Source of the DNA: Enterocola sp045611845
GTDB taxonomy: Bacteria > Bacteroidota > Bacteroidia > Bacteroidales > Paludibacteraceae
DNA: 7,945 nucleotides
Assembly: GCA_045611845.1 (NCBI GenBank)
Contig: JAZKXZ010000019.1
Location: 1 to 7,945, forward strand
Direction: 5' to 3'
Part shown: piece by piece, positions 1-6,513 of the stretch
Position numbering within the stretch: position 1 is the first letter of the stretch
Layout of the letters: the number at the start of each line of letters is the position of its first letter
Notes under the pieces: model-generated
The model's database searches: none
What the model was told of the DNA's origin: nothing
What the model saw: only the letters and a program-made list of their open reading frames with translations
Position numbers and translations under genes: made by a program

Positions 1-1
1 T

Positions 2-559
2 ATTTCAGACGTAGTCTTAGGCTTACACAACAAAAGCACTGCATCCGACTCTTTCTTTGGAAATATGACAGACTCAATTTTAGGAGGTGTAAACCGAATG
101 ATTTATATCTACAAGTCTGTGCAACCAATGTCAACTATTAAAAGAGTTGTGGTTGCCACTCCTCCAAAATGTGAATTTGAATCTGGTTTCAACAAATGGT
201 GCAATCGTGTATTCACCCTAACATCTCAAACTGGCGGTGAATTAGTGTTCTATTGCACTAAAGAAACAAAAGAAGCCATTATGGAGGTGGTAAAACAAAG
301 TAAAACTAGCGTAAATATTAATTATTTCTTATTGGCAGATTGGGAAGACTTCTTAATACTAACCAGAGAGGTGAGATTTAACGATTTATTGTTAGTAGTT
401 ACAGCCAGAAAACAAAGTATCTCATACACCCCAGAGTTAGAAAAACTTCCAAAACAACTAGGAAATTATTTCTCAGACAATAGCTTCATAGTTCTGTACC
501 CAGAACAGTTCAAAGAAGGTGAGTTTGACCGAAATATCTCGGAACGTAAGTTTATATAA
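2..559 (+). CDS. Cation:proton antiporter, C-terminal cytoplasmic domain (5' end outside window)
   Basis: The reading frame is open to the left edge, so this is the last 185 residues of a longer protein; the ATG at 65 is internal. The visible part has no membrane segment. It resembles the C-terminal universal-stress-like tail of Bacteroidales CPA2-type Na+/H+ or K+/H+ antiporters: an early stretch with GLHNKS and SFFGNMTDSIL, then a restart of alternating strands at IKRVVVATPP, then DWEDFLILTREV, LLVVTARK, SISYTPELEKLP and a final FIVLYPEQF strand. In the full family (roughly 700 residues or more) the N-terminal half exchanges cations for protons across the inner membrane, and this domain is thought to be a cytoplasmic regulatory part. 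The ion specificity cannot be told from here. The gene converges on proB and its stop codon lies in the shared terminator stem. The domain assignment is by recalled resemblance, with no single catalytic motif to anchor it. Confidence 0.72.
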   Translation: MSDVVLGLHNKSTASDSFFGNMTDSILGGVNRMIYIYKSVQPMSTIKRVVVATPPKCEFESGFNKWCNRVFTLTSQTGGELVFYCTKETKEAIMEVVKQSKTSVNINYFLLADWEDFLILTREVRFNDLLLVVTARKQSISYTPELEKLPKQLGNYFSDNSFIVLYPEQFKEGEFDRNISERKFI

Positions 560-601
560 AAATCAATGGCGACTCTTTTGCAAGGGTCGCCATTGATTTT
601 T
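558..601. terminator. Bidirectional intrinsic terminator between converging genes
   Basis: Bases 558-573 and 586-601 are perfect 16-bp reverse complements (AAAAATCAATGGCGAC and its complement). The stem continues inward through one T-G wobble (574/585) and three pairs (575-577 with 582-584) to a TTGC tetraloop at 578-581. The outer five pairs are A-T, so each strand ends its hairpin in a U-run and the structure can stop transcription from both sides. The antiporter stop codon (557-559) overlaps the left arm and the proB stop codon (600-602) overlaps the right arm. Confidence 0.88.
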
Positions 602-1676
602 AATCTAAGTACAAGTAATCGTAGTGGATGAAGGCGCGTTGGCCTTTTTTGCCGATGGATTCGCTCGTTTTTGCGCTATCGTATTGAGCAATACCTACGC
701 CAAGTTCTTCTTTTTCTTGGTTTAGGATTTTTACTATATCGCCTTTTGCAAACTCGCCACCCACTTCTGTGATGCCTACTAGTAGCACGGAACTTGCTTT
801 GCTTGCTAGGGCTTCTTCAGCACCTTCGTTTAGCACCACATATCCTTTTGCGAAGCTTTCGCTATGAGCAATCCATTTTTTCACGCCAGAGGCTTTCTTT
901 TGGTTTGCAGTGAATGTGGTATGAGGAATAGTGCAGTCTTTTTCTATTAAGTGAGGAAGAATGCCGTCTCTTTTGCCGTTGGCAATAATTACGTTGATAC
1001 CTTCACCAGCCACTTTGCGAGCAATATTATACTTGGTTAGCATACCGCCTCTGCCAAAAGAAGATTTACCAGTTTGAATGTATTTGGTAAAGTTTCCTTC
1101 TGGAGTGATTTCTCTGATAACCTCAGATGCAGGGTCTGAAGGGTTACCATTGTAAATGCCGTCGATATTACTTAATATAATAAGTGCTTCTGCGCGCATC
1201 ATAGTGGCAAGAAGTCCAGAAAGTTCGTCGTTGTCTGTAAACATAAGTTCTGTTACAGAAATGGTGTCGTTTTCGTTCACAATAGGAATAACCCCATTTT
1301 CTAGCATCACACTTATGCAGTCTTTTTGTGTAAGATAATGACGTCTGGTGCCGAAACTCTCTTTTGTAGTAAGCACTTGACCGCAATGAAGACCATGTTT
1401 TTGGAATAGGTCGTAGTAGTGGTTGATAAGTTTAGCTTGACCTACAGCAGAGAAAAGCTGACGAGATGAGACAGAATCTAGTTTCTTATCCACTTTAAGC
1501 TCGCTTCTGCCAGATGCCACAGCGCCTGAAGAAACCAAAATAATTTCTATTCCAGCTTTATGCATTTGGGCAATGTCTGTAACAATTGCTTCTATTCTAT
1601 TAAGGTCTAATGTTCCGTCTGCTTGGGTAAGAACATTACTACCTATCTTTACTACTATGCGTTTGAAGCGATACAT
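600..1676 (-). CDS. proB: Glutamate 5-kinase (proline synthesis, step 1)
   Basis: This cytoplasmic enzyme phosphorylates L-glutamate with ATP to gamma-glutamyl phosphate, the committed step of proline synthesis. The 358-residue protein has the usual two-domain build. An amino-acid-kinase domain spans about 1-255, with KIGSN at 10-14, VSSGAV at 48-53, PIVNENDT at 131-138, FTDND at 146-150 and GRGGMLTK at 208-215. A C-terminal PUA domain spans about 261-350. The length is close to that of E. coli ProB (367), so it is the PUA-containing form, for which proline feedback inhibition is typical. ATG is at 1674-1676, with an A-rich leader and no Shine-Dalgarno site. It lies 26 nt after argF' and is the last gene before the terminator. 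The usual partner proA is not next to it and is not elsewhere in the window. Confidence 0.96.
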   Translation of the reverse strand: MYRFKRIVVKIGSNVLTQADGTLDLNRIEAIVTDIAQMHKAGIEIILVSSGAVASGRSELKVDKKLDSVSSRQLFSAVGQAKLINHYYDLFQKHGLHCGQVLTTKESFGTRRHYLTQKDCISVMLENGVIPIVNENDTISVTELMFTDNDELSGLLATMMRAEALIILSNIDGIYNGNPSDPASEVIREITPEGNFTKYIQTGKSSFGRGGMLTKYNIARKVAGEGINVIIANGKRDGILPHLIEKDCTIPHTTFTANQKKASGVKKWIAHSESFAKGYVVLNEGAEEALASKASSVLLVGITEVGGEFAKGDIVKILNQEKEELGVGIAQYDSAKTSESIGKKGQRAFIHYDYLYLD

Positions 1677-1702
1677 GTTTTTTATCGGTTTTATCGGGAA
1701 AA

Positions 1703-2656
1703 TTATAAACTTTCTAACATTCTTTTAATTACTGTCTGAGCAGAAACCACACGGTTTGCAGCCTCAGGAATAACTATTGAACGTGGGCTTTCTATAACGT
1801 CGTCGGTTACAATCATATTTCTACGCACAGGTAGGCAGTGCATAAAGAATGCGTTGTCTGTAAGGCTCATTTTTTCTGTGTCAACAGTCCAATCACGGTC
1901 TTGACAAAGAATCTTACCATAGTTTGGATCGTTGTATGCAGACCAGTTTTTAGCATAGATGAAGTTTGCGCCTTCAAATGCTTTTCTTTGGTCGTATTCC
2001 ACTCTAGCGTTGCCTACAAACTCAGGAGCAAGTTCGTAACCTTTTGGGTGAGTGATAACGAAATCTACATTTGCCACATTCATAAAGTCTGCAAATGAGT
2101 TTGGCACAGCTTGAGGCAGTGCTCTTGGGTGAGGAGCCCATGTTAGCACCACTTTTGGACGTTCTTGTTCTTTGTATTCTTCTATGGTGATAAGGTCTGC
2201 AAATGCTTGTAATGGGTGGCATGTGGCAGATTCCATACTGAATACTGGTTTGCCAGAGTATTTTATGAATTGGTTAAGGATAACTTCTTCATAATCAAAT
2301 TGTTTGTTTTCGAAACGAGCAAATGAACGCACACCGATAATGTCGCAGTAGCTACCCATTACTGGGATAGCTTCTAGTAGGTGTTCTGGTTTGTCGCCGT
2401 CCATAATCACACCTCTTTCGGTTTCTAGTTTCCATGCGCCGGCGTTTACGTCTAGTACAATGGTGTTCATGCCTAGGTTCATACCTGCTTTTTGTGTACT
2501 TAAACGGGTACGAAGACTTGAGTTAAAGAACACCATAAGTAGGGTTTTGTTTTTACCCATGGTATCCCATTTATATGGATTTGCTTTTACTTCTAAAGCT
2601 TCTTTTACAGCTTGTTTAATGTCGCCAAGGTCTGCGGCTCTTTGATATGTTCTCAT
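1703..2656 (-). CDS. argF': N-succinylornithine carbamoyltransferase (ArgF', arginine synthesis)
   Basis: It transfers a carbamoyl group from carbamoyl phosphate to an N-acylated ornithine, giving N-acylcitrulline, in the Bacteroidota version of arginine synthesis where the acyl group is removed late. The 317 residues show the transcarbamylase fold: carbamoyl-phosphate loop SSLRTR at 46-51, HPLQ at 147-150, and HCLPVRR at 273-279. The length and the MDGDKPEHLLEAIPVM stretch (about 85-100) match Bacteroides ArgF' rather than ordinary ornithine carbamoyltransferase. Residue 90 is Pro. In the characterised enzymes Pro at this place goes with N-succinylornithine, and Glu (Xanthomonas) with N-acetylornithine, so the succinyl substrate is the better call. 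Databases often label such proteins N-acetylornithine carbamoyltransferase. The ATG comes 2 nt after the acyl-CoA synthetase stop, so translation is probably coupled. Confidence 0.93.
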   Translation of the reverse strand: MRTYQRAADLGDIKQAVKEALEVKANPYKWDTMGKNKTLLMVFFNSSLRTRLSTQKAGMNLGMNTIVLDVNAGAWKLETERGVIMDGDKPEHLLEAIPVMGSYCDIIGVRSFARFENKQFDYEEVILNQFIKYSGKPVFSMESATCHPLQAFADLITIEEYKEQERPKVVLTWAPHPRALPQAVPNSFADFMNVANVDFVITHPKGYELAPEFVGNARVEYDQRKAFEGANFIYAKNWSAYNDPNYGKILCQDRDWTVDTEKMSLTDNAFFMHCLPVRRNMIVTDDVIESPRSIVIPEAANRVVSAQTVIKRMLESL

Positions 2657-2658
2657 AA

Positions 2659-4314
2659 TTATTTGTCTTTTTCTCTAATTTCTACACGACGAATTTTACC
2701 ACTAATTGTTTTTGGAAGTTCGTTTACAAACTCAATAATACGTGGGTATTTATATGGAGCTGTAACACGTTTTACGTAGTCTTGAAGTTCTTTTATAAGT
2801 GCTTCGCCTGCTTTATCTTTATAGTCTGCTGCTAGCACAATTGTAGCTTTCACCACTTGGCCACGAATTGGGTCTGGTACAGCTGTAATAGCACATTCCA
2901 CTACAGCATCGTGCGACATAAGTGCACTTTCCACCTCGAAAGGTCCAATGCGATAGCCAGAAGATTTGATAACGTCGTCGTTTCTACCAACAAACCAGAA
3001 ATAACCATCTTCGTCTTTCCAAGCCACGTCGCCAGTGTGATAAATGCCATCGTGATATGCTTCTTTTGTGCGAGCTTCGTCTCTATAATATCCTAAGAAT
3101 AAGCCGTTTGGTTTGTTATTTTCGTCTATACGGATAATAATTTCACCTTGTTCACCTACTTCTGCACTTCTGCCGTCGCCCATTACAATATCTACGTTGT
3201 ATGCAGGGTTTGGTTTACCCATAGAACCTGGTTTTGGTTCCATCCATGGGGTAGTAAGCACGGTACATGTGGTTTCTGTTTGACCGAAACCTTCACGTAG
3301 TTTAATGCCAGTTAGTTCGTAGAACTCTTGGTAAACGTTTGGGTTAAGAGCCTCACCTGCAATAGTAGCCCATTTTAGTGAAGAAAGGTCATATTTAGTT
3401 AGGTCTTCACGAATCATGAAGCGGAAAATGGTAGGAGGAGCACAGAATGATGTAATCTTGTACTCTTGAATCATTTTTAGCATGTCGGCAGGAGTAAATT
3501 TCTCGTGGTCGTACACAAAAATAGATGCACCTGCAATCATTTGGCCATAAAGTTTACCCCATACAGCTTTACCCCAACCAGTATCAGCCACTGTTAAGTG
3601 TAGGCTTTCTTCTGTTAGGTTGTGCCAATAGCTACCAGTTACAATGTGTCCTAGTGGATATGTGAAGTCGTGAGCCACCATTTTTGGGTTGCCAGATGTA
3701 CCAGATGTAAAGTAAATGATAGAAATATCGTTGTTTGTATTTACATTTTCTGGACGAACAAATTCTCCAGCATTTTCTATGCCTTTTGTGAAATCTTCAA
3801 AACCTTCATACACTTCTGGTCCAACAGAAATAACACTCTTCACAGAAGGACATTTTGGTAGCGCATTTTTGATGTGGTCTAGCACGACAGTTTCGCCTAC
3901 AGCCACAATTGCCTTAATATCAGCAGCTTCACAACGATAGATAATGTCTTTTTCTGTAAGAAGGTGAGTAGCAGGAATAACTACAGCACCAAGTTTGTGA
4001 AGCGCAATAATAGAATACCAAAACTCAAAGCGGCGTTTTAGGATAAGCATTACCATATCGCCTTTGCCAATACCTAAAGATTGGAAATAAGCAGCGGTTT
4101 TATCGGTTTTTTCTTTTAAATCTGCATAGCTAAAGTCGATGTGCTCGCCTTTATCATTGGTCCAACAAATGGCACGTTTATTTGGTTCTTCTTTAGCCCA
4201 CGCATCTACAACATCATACCCGAAGTTGAAATTTTCAGGGGCATTGATTTTTAAATTGTTTACAAAATCTTCTTGCGAAGTGAATTGGGTCTTTTCTACA
4301 AAACGTTCTAACAT
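2659..4314 (-). CDS. Acyl-CoA synthetase, AMP-forming (medium-chain/ACSM-like)
   Basis: This is a 551-residue adenylate-forming enzyme of the ANL superfamily. It activates a carboxylic acid with ATP to an acyl-adenylate and then to the CoA thioester. Visible core motifs, in order: phosphate loop TSGTSGNPK at 203-211, FGQTET at 343-348, TGD at 427-429, the hinge and C-domain stretch beginning GRNDDVIKSSGYRIG at 443-457, and PKTISGKIRR at 534-543 with the catalytic Lys540. The layout and the TGWGKAVWGKLYGQ stretch (245-258) point to the medium-chain acyl-CoA synthetase group rather than acetyl-CoA synthetase, which is about 100 residues longer. The substrate cannot be read from the sequence; an aliphatic or aromatic acid is possible. 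It starts 12 nt after the HTH-cupin gene and ends 2 nt before argF', so it is probably co-transcribed with both. No signal peptide or membrane segment is seen. Confidence 0.88.
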   Translation of the reverse strand: MLERFVEKTQFTSQEDFVNNLKINAPENFNFGYDVVDAWAKEEPNKRAICWTNDKGEHIDFSYADLKEKTDKTAAYFQSLGIGKGDMVMLILKRRFEFWYSIIALHKLGAVVIPATHLLTEKDIIYRCEAADIKAIVAVGETVVLDHIKNALPKCPSVKSVISVGPEVYEGFEDFTKGIENAGEFVRPENVNTNNDISIIYFTSGTSGNPKMVAHDFTYPLGHIVTGSYWHNLTEESLHLTVADTGWGKAVWGKLYGQMIAGASIFVYDHEKFTPADMLKMIQEYKITSFCAPPTIFRFMIREDLTKYDLSSLKWATIAGEALNPNVYQEFYELTGIKLREGFGQTETTCTVLTTPWMEPKPGSMGKPNPAYNVDIVMGDGRSAEVGEQGEIIIRIDENNKPNGLFLGYYRDEARTKEAYHDGIYHTGDVAWKDEDGYFWFVGRNDDVIKSSGYRIGPFEVESALMSHDAVVECAITAVPDPIRGQVVKATIVLAADYKDKAGEALIKELQDYVKRVTAPYKYPRIIEFVNELPKTISGKIRRVEIREKDK

Positions 4315-4316
4315 TG

Positions 4317-4324
4317 TTCCTTTT
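4317..4324 (-). promoter_or_regulatory. Shine-Dalgarno-like site before the acyl-CoA synthetase
   Basis: On the coding strand the 12-nt gap reads TTAAAAGGAACA directly before the ATG. AAAGGA is a fair match to an anti-Shine-Dalgarno partner, but the spacing of three bases after it is short. It is the only purine-rich site of this kind seen before a start in the window; the other genes have plain A/T-rich leaders, as is usual in Bacteroidota. Confidence 0.35.
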
Positions 4325-4326
4325 AA

Positions 4327-4866
4327 TTATAAAATTATCGCTAAAAAGCGTGCTTTCTCATTATTTAATGCTTTCATTCCGTGAGGTTTAGTAGCATCAA
4401 AGTAGATGCTGTCGCCTTCTTCTAGAATAATATCTTTACCGTCTATTTGTAAAAGTAAAGTGCCTTTCTCCATTAGGTTAAACTCTTGTCCTGGGTGTGA
4501 GTTTAAGTGAATAGGAGCATCGTTTGGCTCCACTGTTACAAGGAATGGAGTAGCTTTTGCATTTTTAAAACCACCAGCTAAGTCTCTATATTTGTACGCT
4601 TTACTTCTTTCTACAGAAATACCTAAACCCTTACGAGTTACGAAATAACTTTCTGCGTGAGTTTCGTTGCCAGAAATAAGCACTGCAGTATCAACATTAA
4701 ATTTCTTAGCCACTTGGCAGATATAGTTCATAGGAATATCTACTTCGCCAGTTTCGTAGGTTTCGTAAATTCCTTCTTCTACACCTGTTTGTACAGCCAT
4801 TTCTGCAGTACTCAAATCCATAGAATCACGAAGACCACGTAGGCGTTCTGCAATTTCTTTCATCAT
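4327..4866 (-). CDS. HTH (XRE-type) and cupin transcriptional regulator
   Basis: This 179-residue two-domain protein has a lambda-repressor-like helix-turn-helix at about 5-62 (IAERLRGLRDSMDLSTAEMA, then the turn and a recognition helix ending near YETGEVDIP) and a cupin_2 beta-barrel at about 105-178. The cupin motifs are NSHPGQEFNLMEKG at 122-135 and GDSIYFDATKPHGM at 151-164. His124, Glu128 and His162 are in metal/ligand positions, while the first His of the usual HxH is Asn122. Members of this family bind DNA with the N-terminal domain and sense a small molecule with the barrel. The gene lies 12 nt before the acyl-CoA synthetase, so a reasonable inference is that it controls this pair in response to the acid or its CoA ester. 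ATG codons at 4866 and 4863 are adjacent and either could be used. A heptamer array lies 30 nt upstream of the start. Confidence 0.88.
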   Translation of the reverse strand: MMKEIAERLRGLRDSMDLSTAEMAVQTGVEEGIYETYETGEVDIPMNYICQVAKKFNVDTAVLISGNETHAESYFVTRKGLGISVERSKAYKYRDLAGGFKNAKATPFLVTVEPNDAPIHLNSHPGQEFNLMEKGTLLLQIDGKDIILEEGDSIYFDATKPHGMKALNNEKARFLAIIL

Positions 4867-4896
4867 AATTCTAAATATTTTGATTTGTTATATTTT

Positions 4897-4938
4897 TAAC
4901 TCCTAACTTCTAACTCCTAACTCCTAACTCCTAACTTT
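4897..4938. repeat. Heptamer tandem array, six units of TAACTCC (GGAGTTA on coding strand)
   Basis: Six head-to-tail 7-base units run from 4897 to 4938. Units 1, 3, 4 and 5 are TAACTCC, unit 2 is TAACTTC and unit 6 is TAACTTT. On the coding (minus) strand the unit is GGAGTTA, starting inside the end of proC and filling most of the gap before the HTH-cupin gene. The last proC residue (Ser, 4934-4936) and its TAG stop (4931-4933) are made of repeat sequence. Because 7 is not a multiple of 3, TAG recurs in all three frames. Confidence 0.95.
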
Positions 4939-5725
4939 TTATTAGGCTCGCTTTTAGACCCTTGATAACAGCATTTGTAAAGCCATTTGCTTCCATCTCG
5001 TTTAGGCCCTTGATAGTAATGCCTCCAGGAGTGGTAACTTTGTCTATTTCAACCTCTGGGTGAGAATCGTTTGTTTCTAACAAATCTACTGCACCACGAA
5101 GAGTTTGAAGCACTACTTCTTTTGCAACATTTGGATAAATTCCCATTTCAACGCCACCTTCTACTGCAGCTCTAATGTATCTAAATGCGTATGCAATACC
5201 GCAACTAGAAAGAGACATCATAGCATTTAATTGGCTTTCTGGCACTAGGAATGCTTTACCAAGTTCGCCAAAAATTTCTAGAATTTCTGCTTCTTGTTCT
5301 TTAGTTGCGCCACAAGATGCAATTGTAGAAACACTTTGAAGCACGTCTATTGCAGTGTTTGGAATAATACGGAAAATCACTGGTCTTTCTCCATTTTTGT
5401 CTAGAAGATTTAGAAGGTCTTCTATAGAAACTCCAGCAGCTATCGAGATTATAATTTGGTTTTTATAATCTAGTGTTTCTTTTACTTGTGATATTATTTG
5501 AGAAACTAGCCATGGTTTAACGGCAAGTATCACGATATCAGCATCTTTTACATTGGCACAGTTGTCTGTGGTAACGTCTATACTGTTGTTGAAGTTTTGT
5601 AAACTTCTCAATGCGTCTTCGTTGATATCACTAACAGAAATTTTTCCTGCTAAACTGCTTTGTGAAAGTCCTCTGGCTATGGCTCCGCCCATATTACCAG
5701 CTCCGATAATAGCTATATTTTTCAT
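4931..5725 (-). CDS. proC: Pyrroline-5-carboxylate reductase (proline synthesis, last step)
   Basis: This cytoplasmic NAD(P)H-dependent enzyme reduces 1-pyrroline-5-carboxylate to L-proline. The 264-residue product starts MKNIAIIGAGNMGG, giving the Rossmann GxGNMG at 8-13 directly at the N terminus as the family requires. AVKP follows at about 67-70, then RIIPNTA and the MSLSSCGIAYAF helix, and near the C terminus the signature VTTPGGIT. The length is normal (E. coli 269). The frame is open up to a GTG at 5773, but that would add 16 residues before the Rossmann strand and overlap the DUF554 gene by 22 nt; the ATG at 5725 leaves a 26-nt gap and is preferred. The final Ser codon and the stop are formed by the heptamer array. 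It is separated from proB by three genes on the same strand. Confidence 0.95.
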   Translation of the reverse strand: MKNIAIIGAGNMGGAIARGLSQSSLAGKISVSDINEDALRSLQNFNNSIDVTTDNCANVKDADIVILAVKPWLVSQIISQVKETLDYKNQIIISIAAGVSIEDLLNLLDKNGERPVIFRIIPNTAIDVLQSVSTIASCGATKEQEAEILEIFGELGKAFLVPESQLNAMMSLSSCGIAYAFRYIRAAVEGGVEMGIYPNVAKEVVLQTLRGAVDLLETNDSHPEVEIDKVTTPGGITIKGLNEMEANGFTNAVIKGLKASLIKS

Positions 5726-5751
5726 AATTCTAGAAAATTTGCGTAAAAATA

Positions 5752-6438
5752 CTAAATAATGTGCAAAGTACACATAAAAATGCAGATAAATATAAGGGCT
5801 GGTAGAAGATTAATTATTCTCAAGTGCTTAATGTTTAGAATATTAATACCCAAACCCATTAGTAGAATACCACCTACAGCAGTAAGATTTTTAATGGTAT
5901 CCTCCTCTATAGAATTCCCGATGAAATCGGCAAAAATTGTAATTCCGCCTTGGTAAATTAGTAGTGGAATTGCCGATAAAACCACACCTAAACCAAGGGT
6001 ACTACTTAGCATAAAGGCACTAAATCCGTCCATTAAACTTTTTGTTATAAGTAAATCGGAAATTCCGCCTTTAAGTCCTTCTTCTATAGGACCAATGATG
6101 CTCATCGAACCCATGCAAAAAAGTAGGAATGCTGTGATAAGACCTTCTGTGAATCTGTCGTTTTTAGATTTTGTTATTTTCTTAATTTTCTCAGAAAGGT
6201 GTTCTGTTTTTTCTTCTAGTTTTAGTGCTTCGCCCAATAGTCCTCCTATTATTAAACTTAGGATAACAAACATGGCATTGCTCATGTCTAGAGACATTTT
6301 TATACCTAGGGCAATTGTAAATAAACCAATACCCTGAAAGAATATGTCTTGGTATCTTTCTGGTAGGTTTTTCTTTACAATTAATCCTAGGCTTCCGCCT
6401 AAAATCACTGCTGCTGTGTTTATTATAGTGCCTAACAT
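5752..6438 (-). CDS. DUF554 family integral membrane protein
   Basis: The 228-residue protein is very hydrophobic, with about six or seven membrane helices: near 2-21, 33-49, 53-70, 96-115, 132-162 (a long stretch that could be two), 181-200 and 206-227. One charged cytoplasmic-looking helix (about 72-95, rich in Lys and Glu) separates the third and fourth. The start MLGTIINTAAVILGGSLGL and the GSMSIIGPIEEGLKGG stretch (about 110-125) are family hallmarks of DUF554 (YdfK/YqgA-like). The family has no firmly established function that I can name; a transport role is possible. It lies between aroK (47 nt before) and proC (26 nt after) on the same strand. ATG is at 6436-6438 after a pure A/T palindrome, with no Shine-Dalgarno site. 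Confidence 0.87.
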   Translation of the reverse strand: MLGTIINTAAVILGGSLGLIVKKNLPERYQDIFFQGIGLFTIALGIKMSLDMSNAMFVILSLIIGGLLGEALKLEEKTEHLSEKIKKITKSKNDRFTEGLITAFLLFCMGSMSIIGPIEEGLKGGISDLLITKSLMDGFSAFMLSSTLGLGVVLSAIPLLIYQGGITIFADFIGNSIEEDTIKNLTAVGGILLMGLGINILNIKHLRIINLLPALIFICIFMCTLHII

Positions 6439-6441
6439 AAG

Positions 6442-6457
6442 ATTTAATTAATTAAAT
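6442..6457. repeat. Perfect A/T palindrome upstream of the DUF554 gene
   Basis: ATTTAATTAATTAAAT is its own reverse complement, with 8-base arms and no spacer, ending 3 bases before the DUF554 start codon on the coding strand. It could be an operator half-site pair, a weak promoter element, or chance in an A/T-rich gap. It has no G or C, so it is unlikely to act as an RNA hairpin. Confidence 0.35.
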
Positions 6458-6478
6458 ACCTAATTACGGACTATGTCC

Positions 6479-6513
6479 TCACTCCTCACTCCTCACTCCT
6501 CACTCCTAACTGG
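6479..6513. repeat. Heptamer tandem array, four units of TCACTCC plus one variant (GGAGTGA on coding strand)
   Basis: Four identical 7-base units TCACTCC run from 6479 to 6506, followed by a diverged unit TAACTGG at 6507-6513. On the coding (minus) strand the units read CCAGTTA then GGAGTGA four times. The first three GGAGTGA units encode the last six residues of AroK (GVRSEE) and its TGA stop. The consensus differs by one base from the array at 4897-4938, and both arrays lie in the same orientation relative to the gene they follow. Confidence 0.95.

Noticed and set aside
1838..2098. 86-residue plus-strand frame, and similar plus-strand frames of 60-85 residues between 1156 and 6885
   Set aside because: All are opposite strongly supported genes and show no motif, leader or independent evidence of coding.
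4897..4938. Heptamer arrays as CRISPR or as ribosome binding sites
   Set aside because: There are no spacers and the units are 7 bases. The GGAG cores are 30 or more bases from the next start codon, too far for a Shine-Dalgarno role.
5726..5773. Upstream GTG start for proC at 5773
   Set aside because: It would add 16 residues before a Rossmann strand that normally begins the protein, and would overlap the DUF554 gene.
6468..6478. GGAC-TAT-GTCC hairpin between aroK and the DUF554 gene
   Set aside because: Only four base pairs and no U-run; too weak to call a terminator or attenuator.
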